Shown piece after piece: positions 36,395 to 49,190 of a stretch of DNA of 64,000 nt. The first letter of the stretch is position 1. Each line of letters starts with the position of its first letter. Below the pieces are notes generated by a model that had not been told where the DNA came from, did not search any database, and saw only the letters and a program-made list of their open reading frames with translations. Made by a program: the position numbers and the translations under genes. Origin of the DNA: Lineus longissimus (lineage: Eukaryota > Nemertea > Pilidiophora > Heteronemertea > Lineidae); contig NC_088314.1 in assembly GCF_910592395.1 (NCBI RefSeq), positions 4,898,001 through 4,962,000 of the forward strand, in the 5' to 3' direction.

Positions 36395-36770
36395 CAAAAT
36401 GAGACACATTTTTCCTAAAGGTGGAGACAAGGTCCACCCTGTAGGAACATGGTGCACTACGTTTGGGAGAGTACATGCACATCTAGATCAGACGGAGTAG
36501 GGGCATGGCACATCCAGCAAAGGCTTAGTACACTCTCTGGCAACATGGCGAGCTATGAAGGAAGGGGGACACATCCAATAGAGACATGGGGCACCGTGTA
36601 GAACCTGACACACCCTGTAGGTCAGAGCAATGGCACACCATTGGGGACAAGGCGCACCAGGTAGCAAACGGAACATCCATTGAAGGGAAGGGTCAGGCCG
36701 GTCTACTGTCTCAATGGCCAAAAGTAATTTCTGAATGAACATGGTCCTCAAAGAACATGGAGGCACGCTA
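36395..36770. repeat. Degenerate repeat block with recurring ACATGG..GCAC motifs
   Basis: Variants of GACATGGGGCACC and GGGGCATGGCACATCC recur about every 28-40 bp. The copies are strongly diverged. Confidence 0.4.
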
Positions 36771-37717
36771 AATATGTGTTACATTGGTCACATCATTACA
36801 AGTCAAGTCTTCGTCACCTTCAGGTGCCGCCATCTGAGGTAAGAGAGTGGAACTACTACGTTTCAGGTACTTTGCAGGTCAAATATCAATGCTGCCACCT
36901 ATTTGTGAGAATAATAACTAGTATTCCCGGCAAATGTGGAAAATATTGACGCTGTTTACTTCTTCGTACATTTTGTACACGTTGTAGTGAGTGTATTGAG
37001 GTGAGTTTCAGTCGACTTAAAGTAACCAGACTCGATAATATTAACAACATTCATGAATATCTGCTTAGTTTGGGATAATATATTCATTATTTCAAGGACA
37101 ATCCTGGCCACCATTTTGGATGGATTTATTAGTGTAAAATCCAATGACGCAGCATCTAAAATTAAAAACAGCACCATAGTCCATAGGCTATACACAAAGT
37201 CAAAGAGACTGGAAAATGCAAAGTTTACTGATTTTTCTTCAATTAGGCCTACTGGTCCTAATTTGCATGCAATCTTTATCTAATGCCGTCCTCTTCATGA
37301 ATTGTGAAGAAGTACTGGTACAATTAAAGCTAATGTTTTGAAATGGGCAGGTCATTTGCTTTTGTTTACATCGAACAGCTGATACATTCTGTTTATCTTC
37401 GGAGCTGTCAATCATTTTGTAACCTTTGACATCGATTCCTCATTTTTCTTTATTCCGAGATATCTCATGTCATTTTAAATTTTAGTGATACACATATAAC
37501 TATTTTTCTATTATATCACATATTTGTTCGAGAAAATGTGAGTTTCATACGGATAAGCAGTATAATAGTTTTTGATTAGGCGTGGTTTGTTGTGTCACAT
37601 GACCTCAACGTCACCACATTATCGACAGATCCGCCATAGTGTTGTTATCGTGAGCAAGTGTAAATTTGCAATACCTTCCTAAATTCTCCAAATTGATTCA
37701 TTTCGGGGAGATTCAAG
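36771..37717 (+). promoter_or_regulatory. UBE2H upstream region
   Basis: AT-rich interval directly before the UBE2H ATG. The last 150 bp should hold the 5' UTR and core promoter, but I see no clear TATA box. Confidence 0.35.
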
Positions 37718-40700
37718 ATGTCATCTCCCAGCCCCGGTAAACGTCGAATGGACACTGATGTTATTAAGCTGTATCCTTTGCTACTCTCGTTCGATTTGAG
37801 GTTAATTTTTCATTATTTAGGCCTGCTTCATTGGGCCTAACTTCACTTGCATACATGCACAATGTACATGTATGATTGTGCACAACTCATAGTGCAATAC
37901 ACGTCACTGATTTTTTTGCTATGAACATTGGCCCCTTGATTGTGTATCAAGTTTACATTATCAGGTTGTAGGCCTATGGCATTGCCAGATCCCTAAAAAG
38001 GTAAATGTATGTTACAGGCGCAGTAGCTGCTTTATTTCTGCAGAGAGTAAATGTGAATGAAAAAAACAGATCATCATGAGCAGACTGATGACAGAGTAGG
38101 CCTATGTCACTGAGGTCAGTGAGGATGCAAATGTGACCCGCCACGACAAAATGAGTTGCATGTCGCACAGAAGATGAGCCTAAAATGACACCAGGTCATT
38201 ATAGAAGAAATCGATGTACTGTCACAAAAGGCAGACGAGACAATAGTGAAATGAACAAACCTGTCAAGCTCGGAGCGACGTGCGACTTGTTTCGTCCTGG
38301 CAGGTCACAAATCTTCTGACTCTGAGTGATGAAGCATTAGCAAGGCTTGATGATGAATGAAGCCTGATGAAGCCATTTTTAATGAAAGTCCCAGCCGACG
38401 AATGAGAGCAGTAGCAGCTCTGTGACCTGATCTGGTCAAGGTGAAGAACCTAAATTGGTTGAACCAGGTCGTAATGGTGCCTGTTAGGCTGCTATGTCAT
38501 GAGTATCATGACAATACCAAGGCTGTAGCTAATGCTATCGGAGTATACTGTAAATGATAGCCTGATGTGATTAGACCAATGGCAATGATGGAATCAACTT
38601 TAATTTCAGGGTTTTTTAATGTAAGCTTGCTACATGATTCTTGTCTTCTCGGTATGATTCATCAACTCGTCGACTGGCAGGGTAACACTATGAAGTACAA
38701 TAGGTCTGTGTGACACATCTGTGATCTCACTGCAAGCAACCAGTTATTTTCACATGATTGACAACACTTGTGTTGTATATTGATGTAATCATAACGCAAA
38801 CACTGAATGAATAAAATAACACCTAGGCCTGTTGTAATTCTGACTTGCCTGGTGTTGTGTTTGCAGGCTTAGGCCTGGGATAGCAGTTTATTTTAGGCTT
38901 GGCTATAATCAAGTCATGCTTAATTCCTTATCTTTCATTAATATAAATACAATGGAGTCAAATTGCCTGACCTTGAACAAGAAATTCTGCATTTTGGCTG
39001 TCTAGCGTGGTGTATTGGCAGTGCTGCTGACCCATCTGTTTGTTCAGTATTAAGTACCCGGTATTTAGGCCTGAAAATTGTTGTTGTAATTTGTAACTAC
39101 CTCCATGCTTGAAGCCAATGAAAGTTGATGTTTACATATACTGTCAGTGACAGTGCCATTGCATGAAACTGACAGATTTAAATGGATGTCTCGTGTTTGG
39201 TCTTCCTTAACCCTTTCCTTCAGAATCAATAGCAAGCATGAAGTGACCTTACTAAATGGTCTTAACGAGTTCATCGTTAAATTCTTTGGACCAGATGGAA
39301 GTGAGTATGACAGCCAAATATTTTGGTCATTTCTACAATTTGTGAATATTTTAGAAAAAAATCATGTCAACATTTTATTTTGGCAGATTTGGTGATTATA
39401 AAATTAACACTTATATGTAAAGAGAGAAAAAATACTTTTGAGATTTGTATTTTTGTGTCACAAAATCCATGAAAAGAAGCTACTTTGCAGTCTTTCAGAT
39501 CAGAAAGATATTTGATTACCAAGTTATCCTTTTCGCTTGCTGACATTTGTATTCATGGGACATGACTCTCTGAGTAGGTGATATTTTTCACATTCAACTG
39601 TTTCGTTACTCATGTTGCAAGCAAATATCTTAGGTCGGTTTATATTTCACATATTGGTTTTACCCGACATAGGCTGAGCTCAAAAATCGCCTTTGTGTTT
39701 ATTTTTCAGGTCCGTATGGTGGAGGAGTTTGGAAAGTGAGAGTTGACCTCCCTGATAGGTATCCCTTCAAATCTCCTTCAATAGGTTAGTATTACCAAAT
39801 CTAGAGCATATTTCACGTACTTAGATTTTAGAACTGTCTAGTCGTGCATGTGTCAGAGTGGTGCTGTGGTTTAAAGACCAATATTCAGAAGTATAATCAG
39901 GGTCTGTTACTTTTGAGGTTGTTGTGTTTGACCCTCCAATGTGGGATAGGGTAAGCCTTCGACTCTCCCAAGTCCAAGGAGAGCAATTAACAGAAGTTTT
40001 GCTTTATCCCTAAGGCAATTTCCGAATCTAGGGGCCTGATTGTGTAGCGTTCTCTGCCGCTACCCTGACTATTAGACCCAGCCAAGTATCAACTCTTGCT
40101 AGCTTTCAACTTCCTGTACACATACTCATTGTTGCCTTGTCGCTTACATTGCCATGCTGGAGCTAGCCAGTTTTCTTAAGGAGAGTGCCTTGAGCTCATG
40201 ATATTATTGATTTCTACTTATTTGTTTTCAGGTTTTCTGAACAAGATTTTCCACCCAAACATTGATGAAGCGTAAGTAGCAAGTCAGCCAGTTCATCCTT
40301 TAGGATATACTACTTGAAAATTATTTGCTTCCACAACAGTCGGTCAGTCCATGTACATGTGAATATCCGAATACTCTAAGTTTCACCGATCTATTTCTCT
40401 GATCAAACAAAATTATCATACAAATAGCATATTTTTGTTTCAGATCTGGGACTGTCTGTCTTGATGTGATCAACCAAGCTTGGACTGCCTTGTATGGTAA
40501 ATGTTTTGTACTTGACTCCAGACTCAGTGGAGAATGTTGTGGGTTTGAAACTACAGTGTATTTCTGTGGCTTCTAAAGGATCTGAACCCTAATTGATGCC
40601 TCGGTCAAGGAAGTTTCTGGTGCTAAAGACCTATCACAAGTGTGATCACTCATGAGGATGGATTACATTCATCCAGTCGAGTTTCGACCTTTTTTTCATG

Positions 40701-41258
40701 AGGTGAAAATCGGCAAGTAAGTTCACAATCTTAGATCATCTCTCACGCGGGTATATGTTAAAATCTAACATTGTGTTCCATTCATTTCAGATCTCTCGAA
40801 CATCTTTGAATCTTTTCTGCCACAGCTTCTCTCCTATCCCAACCCAGTTGATCCTCTTAATGGAGATGCTGCTGCATTGTACCTCCACAAACCAGAAGAA
40901 TACAAAAAGAGGGTCGAAGGTCAGTGACATGCCAAGTCAGTCGGTGCTTGAAAGTGGCATCCTGTGATGAAAGACATGAAAGAACTTCAAGGTGCCATGG
41001 TGTATGTCTAGCCCGGAAATCCTATTCGAAACAATCACAGTACAAATACAAATTGGTCAAAATGAGAGCATTTTTGCTGTTGAGTAAATTTTCAAAAAAA
41101 GTTTACAATTTATTTTAAAACTTATCGTTTCCTTTTCAGAATATGTTAAAAAATATGCGACCGAGGAGGCAATACGCGAACAAGAAGACCAGTCATCATC
41201 AAGTGAGAGCTCTTTGTCAGACTTTTCTGAGAATGAGGCGCAGGACATGGAGTTATAA
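37718..41258 (+). CDS. UBE2H: Ubiquitin-conjugating enzyme E2 H, 181 aa, 7 exons
   Basis: Exons: 37718-37770, 39224-39300, 39710-39784, 40232-40271, 40444-40496, 40791-40919, 41140-41258. They sum to 546 nt and all phases agree. The protein starts [18 protein letters not shown] and ends [13 protein letters not shown], both hallmarks of UBE2H (183 aa in human). The E2 core has the HPN motif ([16 protein letters not shown]) with the active cysteine at residue 87, the same position as in human UBE2H. The acidic Ser-rich tail is kept. UBE2H accepts ubiquitin from E1 and works with the CTLH/GID E3 complex; yeast Ubc8 is the counterpart. Nothing appears broken. Confidence 0.97.
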
Positions 41259-44200
41259 CAAATACACGACTTGTTAATATTTTTTTGTAAATATCTGGAG
41301 ATATTATTTATCCTGTGGAAATGAATTGAATTCACTTCAAGATGCCTTCCTCAGACCATTTGTTGGCTAATGTTCTCTTTTAAGTGTTCGAGCATTTCAA
41401 GCCAAGGTTGGCTGATGTTTCAAAATTACGACATGATAATCATTTTTTACAAACTGAAAGATGTTGACGGGGATATACATGCTTCATCAAGCAACCTATG
41501 AATAATCTGATGTCACCAAGTGCTCTTTATCTGTCACTTAAAGAATCTTCTCACGGTGCCAAATTGAATGAATATGCTGGTTTATACGATAAACTCCTCC
41601 AAATCTTTTCTCAAATGAATTTGAGGTTAGAGGGGTGTAAAGCACTCCTCACTCCCTCTATTCCACCAGCTACAAAAGATTATTATTGGAAATCTGTACC
41701 CCACTCTAGTTGTCAATCGATTGGGCACTGTTATTCTTGAATATTTTTTTTTCATGTGAGGAAGTCATCAGAAATCGAATTGAATCTCATCTCCATGGGT
41801 AGTTGTTTTTATATGATATTGAAACAGAATATGTACGCCACACAATGCCGAAATAGGCAAGTGTATTGGCACCTGGCATTTTACTAGACATGTGGAACCT
41901 TTTTGGTCTATTACTGAATACAAACTTGAGTGATTATAAACAATACTTGCAGAGTTGTTGTAAATTTCATATTGTGGATTTTAACAACACCAGGGCTCGT
42001 TTATTTTTAAGTTCAGTTTGAAAAAACTTGCGGAATATGAAAATGGATTATTATGGAGTAGATACTATATGCCAGTGTTGGTACTTAGTACAGGGATTAC
42101 TTCACAGACTATATACTGTCTACCAGTGAGTACCGAGTATTTTGTTAATGTGGAAAATGATCGGTACTACCTTAGCATTATGCACAAGAAAGCAGTACAA
42201 AGCCTTGGTTACTGTTGTTGGAACATTATAAAGTTCAGGCATCGGTCACGTTGGAAAGGAACTTTTTCTTTTTGTGAATAGTAGATAAAGTTATCCATCA
42301 TCACTTTTGAGAACAGGGAATCTGATCAGGGGGTAGGGGTTCAGTTGGGTTACACTTGGGTTCAAAAACTGGATGACAACATAAAGCTCAATTAGACTTG
42401 GAGCTGGCTTGTATAAAGCTGGAGAGAGTTCCTCACGAATTGTCTTGATCAGGGTCTACCAGTTACCTCATCTAGTACATGTATATGAGCACCTCAGATA
42501 TGGCACATCACAGCTGCATCTTCAAAGATATTCATCAAATCTTGGAGGTAGAAATTGGAGGCCACGCTGCCACTGGCATCGGTAAGATTCACTGGCTGTT
42601 TATTTTATGGATTAACTCCAAAGTCAAAACCTTGATTTTGGGAAAAGAGCAATTATTAATCAGTCTAAAACACTCTTGTGATTTCACCTTGAGGGAAATG
42701 TCTCCAGTTTAAGAAGAGGATGAACCAGGAGGATCTTGTGGTTTAGGCCCTACAGCATTTCCGCAAAACTTTCCAGTAATGCTGATTGAAACCTAGTCGT
42801 GGGTTTTGTTTTGTTGAAGTATTTATCCAAGTACATGTATACCAAAGAATTCAAGATTAATGGTACACAAAAGTGGTATCAAGATGAATTCAAGATAGAT
42901 TTTGACACGTTTCATTCACTGTGTCCGTAGGTTTTTTGTGATGTATTTAACCTTTTGCATATGCTTGTATAGAAACAGCCATACACTGTAGTGTGACTTT
43001 TTATTGAAAACATAGATTTATTGGTTGTGTGTATAATCCTGTAAATCATATGTATATTGCTCTGCTCGATTATAGGGATTGGTAACTTAAACCAACCTTG
43101 TGTGCGTGTAGTTCAGAGTACATGTACACCGATATCAGAAACCTAAAGTATTGTTGTTGTAGAATTTATAGCCAATGGCATAATGTCACATCCATATCTT
43201 GCAAAACTGTAAAGGTTAGATAGGATGTTGAATGAAAAATAGTGTACTTTTATGTTCTAATTGCTCGTAAATAATGAATAATACATGTACCAGGGATTTC
43301 TTTCATGCTACACGTCTATGTTTCTAGAATATACATGTAGGTTAATAAGATACAGTGAATTGCATGTTTATTTTCCTATTCAGCGCCTTGTGATGGTGGT
43401 TCATGAACATGATAAAAGGTGGAGCCAATAATCGGCCTAGTCACTAGCATCTGCCAGCAAGCTGTAGATAATATTTCATACATTGTAACAGCTTGCTGAT
43501 GTTGATGCCAGCCTCACAAACATTTTATGCCACCAGTGCTGACATCAATATCAAGTATCAGCATTTGCAGAGGTCCTTGTCCTGTTTTCACAACACTGAG
43601 AGAAAATTTTAAGTCATTTTTCATAGGGAAAAACTAGAATCACCCTAATGCTTCATTTTGCCAGACTCTTGGTTTATCACTACCTAAATGAGTCGCCGTT
43701 CATTTGTACTTTGTGTGTTGTGGCAGGACAAGTTGTTCTCTGGTGATAGTTATACTATGTGATCATCAAGCTTGAAGTTGTGTAATTTTGTTTCATAACA
43801 TTTATCTGTGTCTTATATTTCTGTTCTTGAAATATGTGTCAGATAAGTTTCTTGGTTTGTTATAGATTGCAAGATTACAATGGCCAATGGTACATGTACA
43901 GTGAATTGGAATTACCAAAACTTGGAAAATTGTTGAAGTGAATTTTTAAAAAAGACAAACTTTCTGTAGGTGTATCGAGTTAATATTCATGTACCGGGTG
44001 CATATCAGAATATAATCTCTGTACCAGAATCATCAAGCAGTGTTTAAGTTGCTATAATGGCCATACAGTTACTTGCATGATTTTACTTACTTACTGCCAA
44101 GAAATCATTTGTAATTTTGAAATCTTCTACAGAGGTGTGACATACTATTTGCTTTAAAGTTAATTTTTACTCAAAAAAGAATATATTATGGAATGATTTT

Positions 44201-44565
44201 GTTATTGCAGAGCTATGTGTATTTTAAGTATAAGTATAGTGGAAAGCCTTTAATAGTTTAAAATAACCATTACTTGTCTGAGGGTCTTCGAACGGTATTT
44301 TTAGTTCCTCCAGACAACACCAGATTTTCCCAGCTACTCTGATGTGTTTTATATGGTTTCTCTGGCCTGGGGTATCCAAATTGAATAACTTTTTCGACTG
44401 AGAGGGTGGGGTGGGGTCTTTATGAATAATTGGTGATATTGATCAGATGTAGAGCCTAGCCAACCTGCCGAACTGGTGGATTGTGCATGTAGGCTATTTC
44501 AAGTGGAGAAGACGTACATTGCAAATATCTGTACATTTTAACTAATACAAAGTAATGATAATAAA
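41259..44565 (+). other. UBE2H 3' UTR (probable, long) and flank
   Basis: No coding segment seen. It is AT-rich. A clear AATAAA occurs at 44560-44565, with the first half of a short stem elsewhere. Long 3' UTRs are usual for UBE2H, but the true end of the transcript is not shown by the sequence. Confidence 0.35.
44560..44565 (+). promoter_or_regulatory. Possible UBE2H polyadenylation signal AATAAA
   Basis: AATAAA followed by T/GT-rich sequence (TGTGTTGTTTGTTGTG) about 25 nt later, as expected for a cleavage site. It lies just before the satellite array. Confidence 0.4.
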
Positions 44566-44689
44566 AAGTACAAATGTATCAAAAATATGTGTTGTTTGTT
44601 GTGAAAGGCACTGCACAGGTATCAGAATATGTCCACTTTCAAGTTATGAAAGGGGGCAAACAAACTGGAGTCATGTTATGACATCTGAT

Positions 44690-47600
44690 CTAACAATCTG
44701 TCATCTCTGAATAGGGATGAGGCAGCATTGACTAGCCTTGTCTCATGTCACCAACAATGCCCAATCTGTCCTCTCTCAAGGAATGGGAGAGAATGAAATA
44801 AATGGCCTTCCATATTTCGGCTGATGTCCCAATCTGTCCTCCTTCAAGTAATGCAATTGGAGAGGCGAAAATAACTTCCCTCCTCCCACGTGGCCCTACA
44901 CCATCTATCCATTGTCAATGAAATGAAGAAGGCAAAGTAGCTGGCCTCCCATGTCGCCTGATATCACAATCGCTCCAATCTAAAGGAATTGGAGAGGGTA
45001 TAGTAGCTGGCCTCCTCCCATGTCCGCTGATATCACAATCATTTCTCCCTGAAGGAATGGGAGAGGGCATAGTAGCTGGCCTCCTCCCATGTCGGCTGAT
45101 ATCACAATCGTTTCTCCCTGAAGGAATGGGAGAGGGCATAGTAGCTGGCCTCCACCCATGTCGGCTGATATCACAATCATTTCTCCCTGAAGGAATGGGA
45201 GAGGGTATAGTAGCTGGCCTCCTCCCATGTCGGCTGATATCACAATCGTTTCTCCCTGAAGGAATGGGAGAGGGCATAGTAGCTGGCCTCCTCCCATGTC
45301 GGCTGATATCACAATCGTTTCTCCCTGAAGGAATGGGAGAGGGCATAGTAGCTGGCCTCCACCCATGTCGGCTGATATCACAATCATTTCTCCCTGAAGG
45401 AATGGGAGAGGGTATAGTAGCTGGCCTCCTCCCATGTCGGCTGATATCACAATCGTTTCTCCCTGAAGGAATGGGAGAGGGCATAGTAGCTGGCCTCCTC
45501 CCATGTCGGCTGATATCACAATCGTTTCTCCCTGAAGGAATGGGAGAGGGCATAGTAGCTGGCCTCCTCCCATGTCGGCTGATATCACAATCGTTTCTCC
45601 CAGAAGGAATGGGAGAGGGCGTAGTAGCTGGCCTCCTCCCATGTCGGCTGATATCACAATCGTTTCTCCCAGAAGGAATGGGAGAGGGCATAGTAGCTGG
45701 CCTCCTCCCATGTCGGTTGATATCACAATCGTTTCTCCCAGAAGGAATGGGAGAGGGTATAGTAGCTGGCCTCCTCCCATGTCGGCTGATATCACGATCG
45801 TTTCTCCCTGAAGGAATGGGAGAGGGCGTAGTAGCTGGCCTCCTCCCATGTCGCCTGATATCACAATCGCTTCTCCCTGAAGGAATGGGAGAGGGCATAG
45901 TAGCTGACCTCCTCCCATGTCGCCTGATATCACAATCGTTTCTCCCTGAAGGAATGGGAGAGGGCATAGTAGCTGGCCTCCTCCCATGTCGGCTGATATC
46001 ACAATCGTTTCTCCCCGAAGGAATGGGAGAGGGCATAGTAGCTGGCCTCCTCCCATGTCGGCTGATATCACAATCGTTTCTCCCGGAAGGAATGGGAGAG
46101 GGCATAGTAGCTGGCCTCCTCCCATGTCGGCTGATATCACAATCGTTTCTCCCTGAAGGAATGGGAGAGGGCGTAGTAGCTGGCCTCCTCCCATGTCGGC
46201 TGATATCACGATCGTTTCTCCCTGAAGGAATGGGAGAGGGCATAGTAGCTGGCCTCATCCCATGTCGGCTGATATCACAATCGTTTCTCCCTGAAGGAAT
46301 AGGAGAGGGCGTAGTAGCTGGCCTCCTCCCATGTTGGCTGATATCACGATCGTTTCTCCCTGAAGGAATGGGAGAGGGTATAGTAGCTGGCCTCCTCCCA
46401 TGTCGGCTGATATCACGATCGCTTCTCCCTAAAGGAATGGGAGAGGGCAAATTAGCTGGCCTCCTCCCATGTCGGCTGATATCACAATCGTTTCTCCCTG
46501 AAGGAATGGGATAGGGCATAGTAGCTGGCCTCCTCCCATGTCGGCTGATATCACAATCGTTTCTCCCTGAAGGAATGGGATAGGGCGTAGTAGCTGGCCT
46601 CCTCCCATGTCGGCTGATATCACAATCGTTTCTCCCCGAAGGAATGGGAGAGAGTAAAGTAGCTGGCCTCCTCCCATGTCGGCTGATATCACAATCGTTT
46701 CTCCCAGAAGGAATGGGATAGGGCGTAGTAGCTGGCCTCCTCTCATGTCGGCTGATATCACAATCGTTTCTCCCTGAAGGAATGGGATAGGGCGTAGTAG
46801 CTGTCCTCCTCCCATGTCGGCTGATATCACAATCGTTTCTCCCTGAAGGAATGGGAGAGGGCGTAGTAGCTGGCCTCCTCCCATGTCGGCTGATATCACA
46901 ATCGTTTCTCCCCGAAGGAATGGGAGAGAGTATAGTAGCTGGCCTCCTCCCATGTCGCCTGATATCACAATCGTTTCCCCCGAAGGAATGGGAGAGGGTA
47001 TAGTAGCTGGCCTCCTCCCATGTCGGCTGATATCACAATCGTTTCTCCCTGAAGGAATGGGATAGGGCATAGTAGCTGGCCTCCTCCCATGTCGGCTGAT
47101 ATCACAATCGCTTCTCCCTAAAGGAATGGGAGAGGGCAAATTAGCTGGCCTCCTCCCATGTCGGCTGATATCACAATCGTTTCTCCCTGAAGGAATGGGA
47201 TAGGGCATAGTAGCTGGCCTCCTCCCATGTCGGCTGATATCACAATCGTTTCTCCCCGAAGGAATGGGAGAGGGTATAGTAGCTGGCCTCCTCCCATGTC
47301 GGCTGATATCACAATCGTTTCTCCCCGAAGGAATGGGAGAGGGCATAGTAGCTGGCCTCCTCCCATGTCGGCTGATATCACAATCGTTTCTCCCGGAAGG
47401 AATGGGAGAGGGCATAGTAGCTGGCCTCCTCCCATGTCGGCTGATATCACAATCGTTTCTCCCTGAAGGAATGGGAGAGGGCGTAGTAGCTGGCCTCCTC
47501 CCATGTCGGCTGATATCACGATCGTTTCTCCCTGAAGGAATGGGAGAGGGCATAGTAGCTGGCCTCATCCCATGTCGGCTGATATCACAATCGTTTCTCC

Positions 47601-49190
47601 CTGAAGGAATAGGAGAGGGCGTAGTAGCTGGCCTCCTCCCATGTTGGCTGATATCACGATCGTTTCTCCCTGAAGGAATGGGAGAGGGTATAGTAGCTGG
47701 CCTCCTCCCATGTCGGCTGATATCACAATCGCTCCTATCTAAAGGAATGGGAGAGGGCGTAGTAGCTGGCCTCCTCCCATGTCGGCTGATATCACAATCG
47801 TTTCTCCCTGAAGGAATGGGAGAGGGCATAGTAGCTGGCCTCCTCCCATGTCGGCTGATATCACAATCATTTCTCCCTGAAGGAATGGGAGAGGGCATAG
47901 TAGCTGGCCTCCTCCCATGTCGGCTGATATCACGATCGCTTCTCCCTAAAGGAATGGGAGAGGGCAAATTAGCTGGCCTCCTCCCATGTCGGCTGATATC
48001 ACAATCGTTTCTCCCTGAAGGAATGGGATAGGGCATAGTAGCTGGCCTCCTCCCATGTCGGCTGATATCACAATCGTTTCTCCCTGAAGGAATGGGATAG
48101 GGCGTAGTAGCTGGCCTCCTCCCATGTCGGCTGATATCACAATCGTTTCTCCCCGAAGGAATGGGAGAGAGTAAAGTAGCTGGCCTCCTCCCATGTCGGC
48201 TGATATCACAATCGTTTCTCCCAGAAGGAATGGGATAGGGCGTAGTAGCTGGCCTCCTCTCATGTCGGCTGATATCACAATCGTTTCTCCCTGAAGGAAT
48301 GGGATAGGGCGTAGTAGCTGGCCTCCTCCCATGTCGGCTGATATCACAATCGTTTCTCCCTGAAGGAATGGGAGAGGGCGTAGTAGCTGGCCTCCTCCCA
48401 TGTCGGCTGATATCACAATCGTTTCTCCCCGAAGGAATGGGAGAGAGTATAGTAGCTGGCCTCCTCCCATGTCGCCTGATATCACAATCGTTTCCCCCGA
48501 AGGAATGGGAGAGGGTATAGTAGCTGGCCTCCTCCCATGTCGGCTGATATCACAATCGTTTCTCCCTGAAGGAATGGGATAGGGCATAGTAGCTGGCCTC
48601 CTCCCATGTCGGCTGATATCACAATCGCTTCTCCCTAAAGGAATGGGAGAGGGCAAATTAGCTGGCCTCCTCCCATGTCGGCTGATATCACAATCGTTTC
48701 TCCCTGAAGGAATGGGATAGGGCATAGTAGCTGGCCTCCTCCCATGTCGGCTGATATCACAATCGTTTCTCCCCGAAGGAATGGGAGAGGGTATAGTAGC
48801 TGGCCTCCTCCCATGTCGGCTGATATCACAATCGTTTCTCCCAGAAGGAATTGGAGAGGACAGAATAACTGGCCTCCTCCCATGTCGGCTGATATCACAA
48901 TCGCTTCTCCCTGAAGGAATTGGAGAGGACAGAATAACTGGCCCCCTCCCACGTCGCCTGTATGACAATCTATCCTTCCTCAACAAGAAATGGGCGAAGG
49001 CGAAGTAACTGGCCTTCTCCCATGTCGCTCGTGACAATCTCTGCTCCCCACAAAGAATGGGAGAGGGCAAAATAACTAGCCCTCTCCCATGTCGCCTGTA
49101 TGACAATCTGCCCTTCCTCAAGGAAAGGGAGATGGCAAAGTAACTGGCCTACTCCCATGTCATCTGATATCTCAATCTGGCCTCTCAAGG
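44690..49190. repeat. 69-bp satellite array, about 58 homogenised copies plus degenerate edges
   Basis: The unit is 69 bp, starting for example TCGTTTCTCCCTGAAGGAAT and including GGGAGAGGGCATAGTAGCTG and CCTCCCATGTCGGCTGATAT. The core, about 44940-48960, is highly uniform. Flanking copies at 44690-44930 and 48850-49190 are increasingly diverged. Because 69 is 23 codons and the unit lacks stops in at least four frames, long open frames arise on both strands (up to about 535 codons on minus, 485 on plus). There are no unique spacers, so this is not a CRISPR-like array. It lies between the 3' ends of UBE2H and NET1. Confidence 0.97.

Noticed and set aside
36824-36838. 15-nt micro-exon (VPPSE) between good splice sites
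   Set aside because: In phase with the 29953 start exon, but a 15-nt match with splice consensus is too easily produced by chance over 7 kb.
44915-49121. Long open frames of about 390-535 codons across the satellite as protein-coding genes
   Set aside because: They appear on both strands and in several frames because the 69-bp unit is a multiple of three without stops; no start context, introns or non-repetitive part supports a gene.
44690-49190. CRISPR-like array
   Set aside because: Units abut directly with no unique spacers, and the host is an animal genome.
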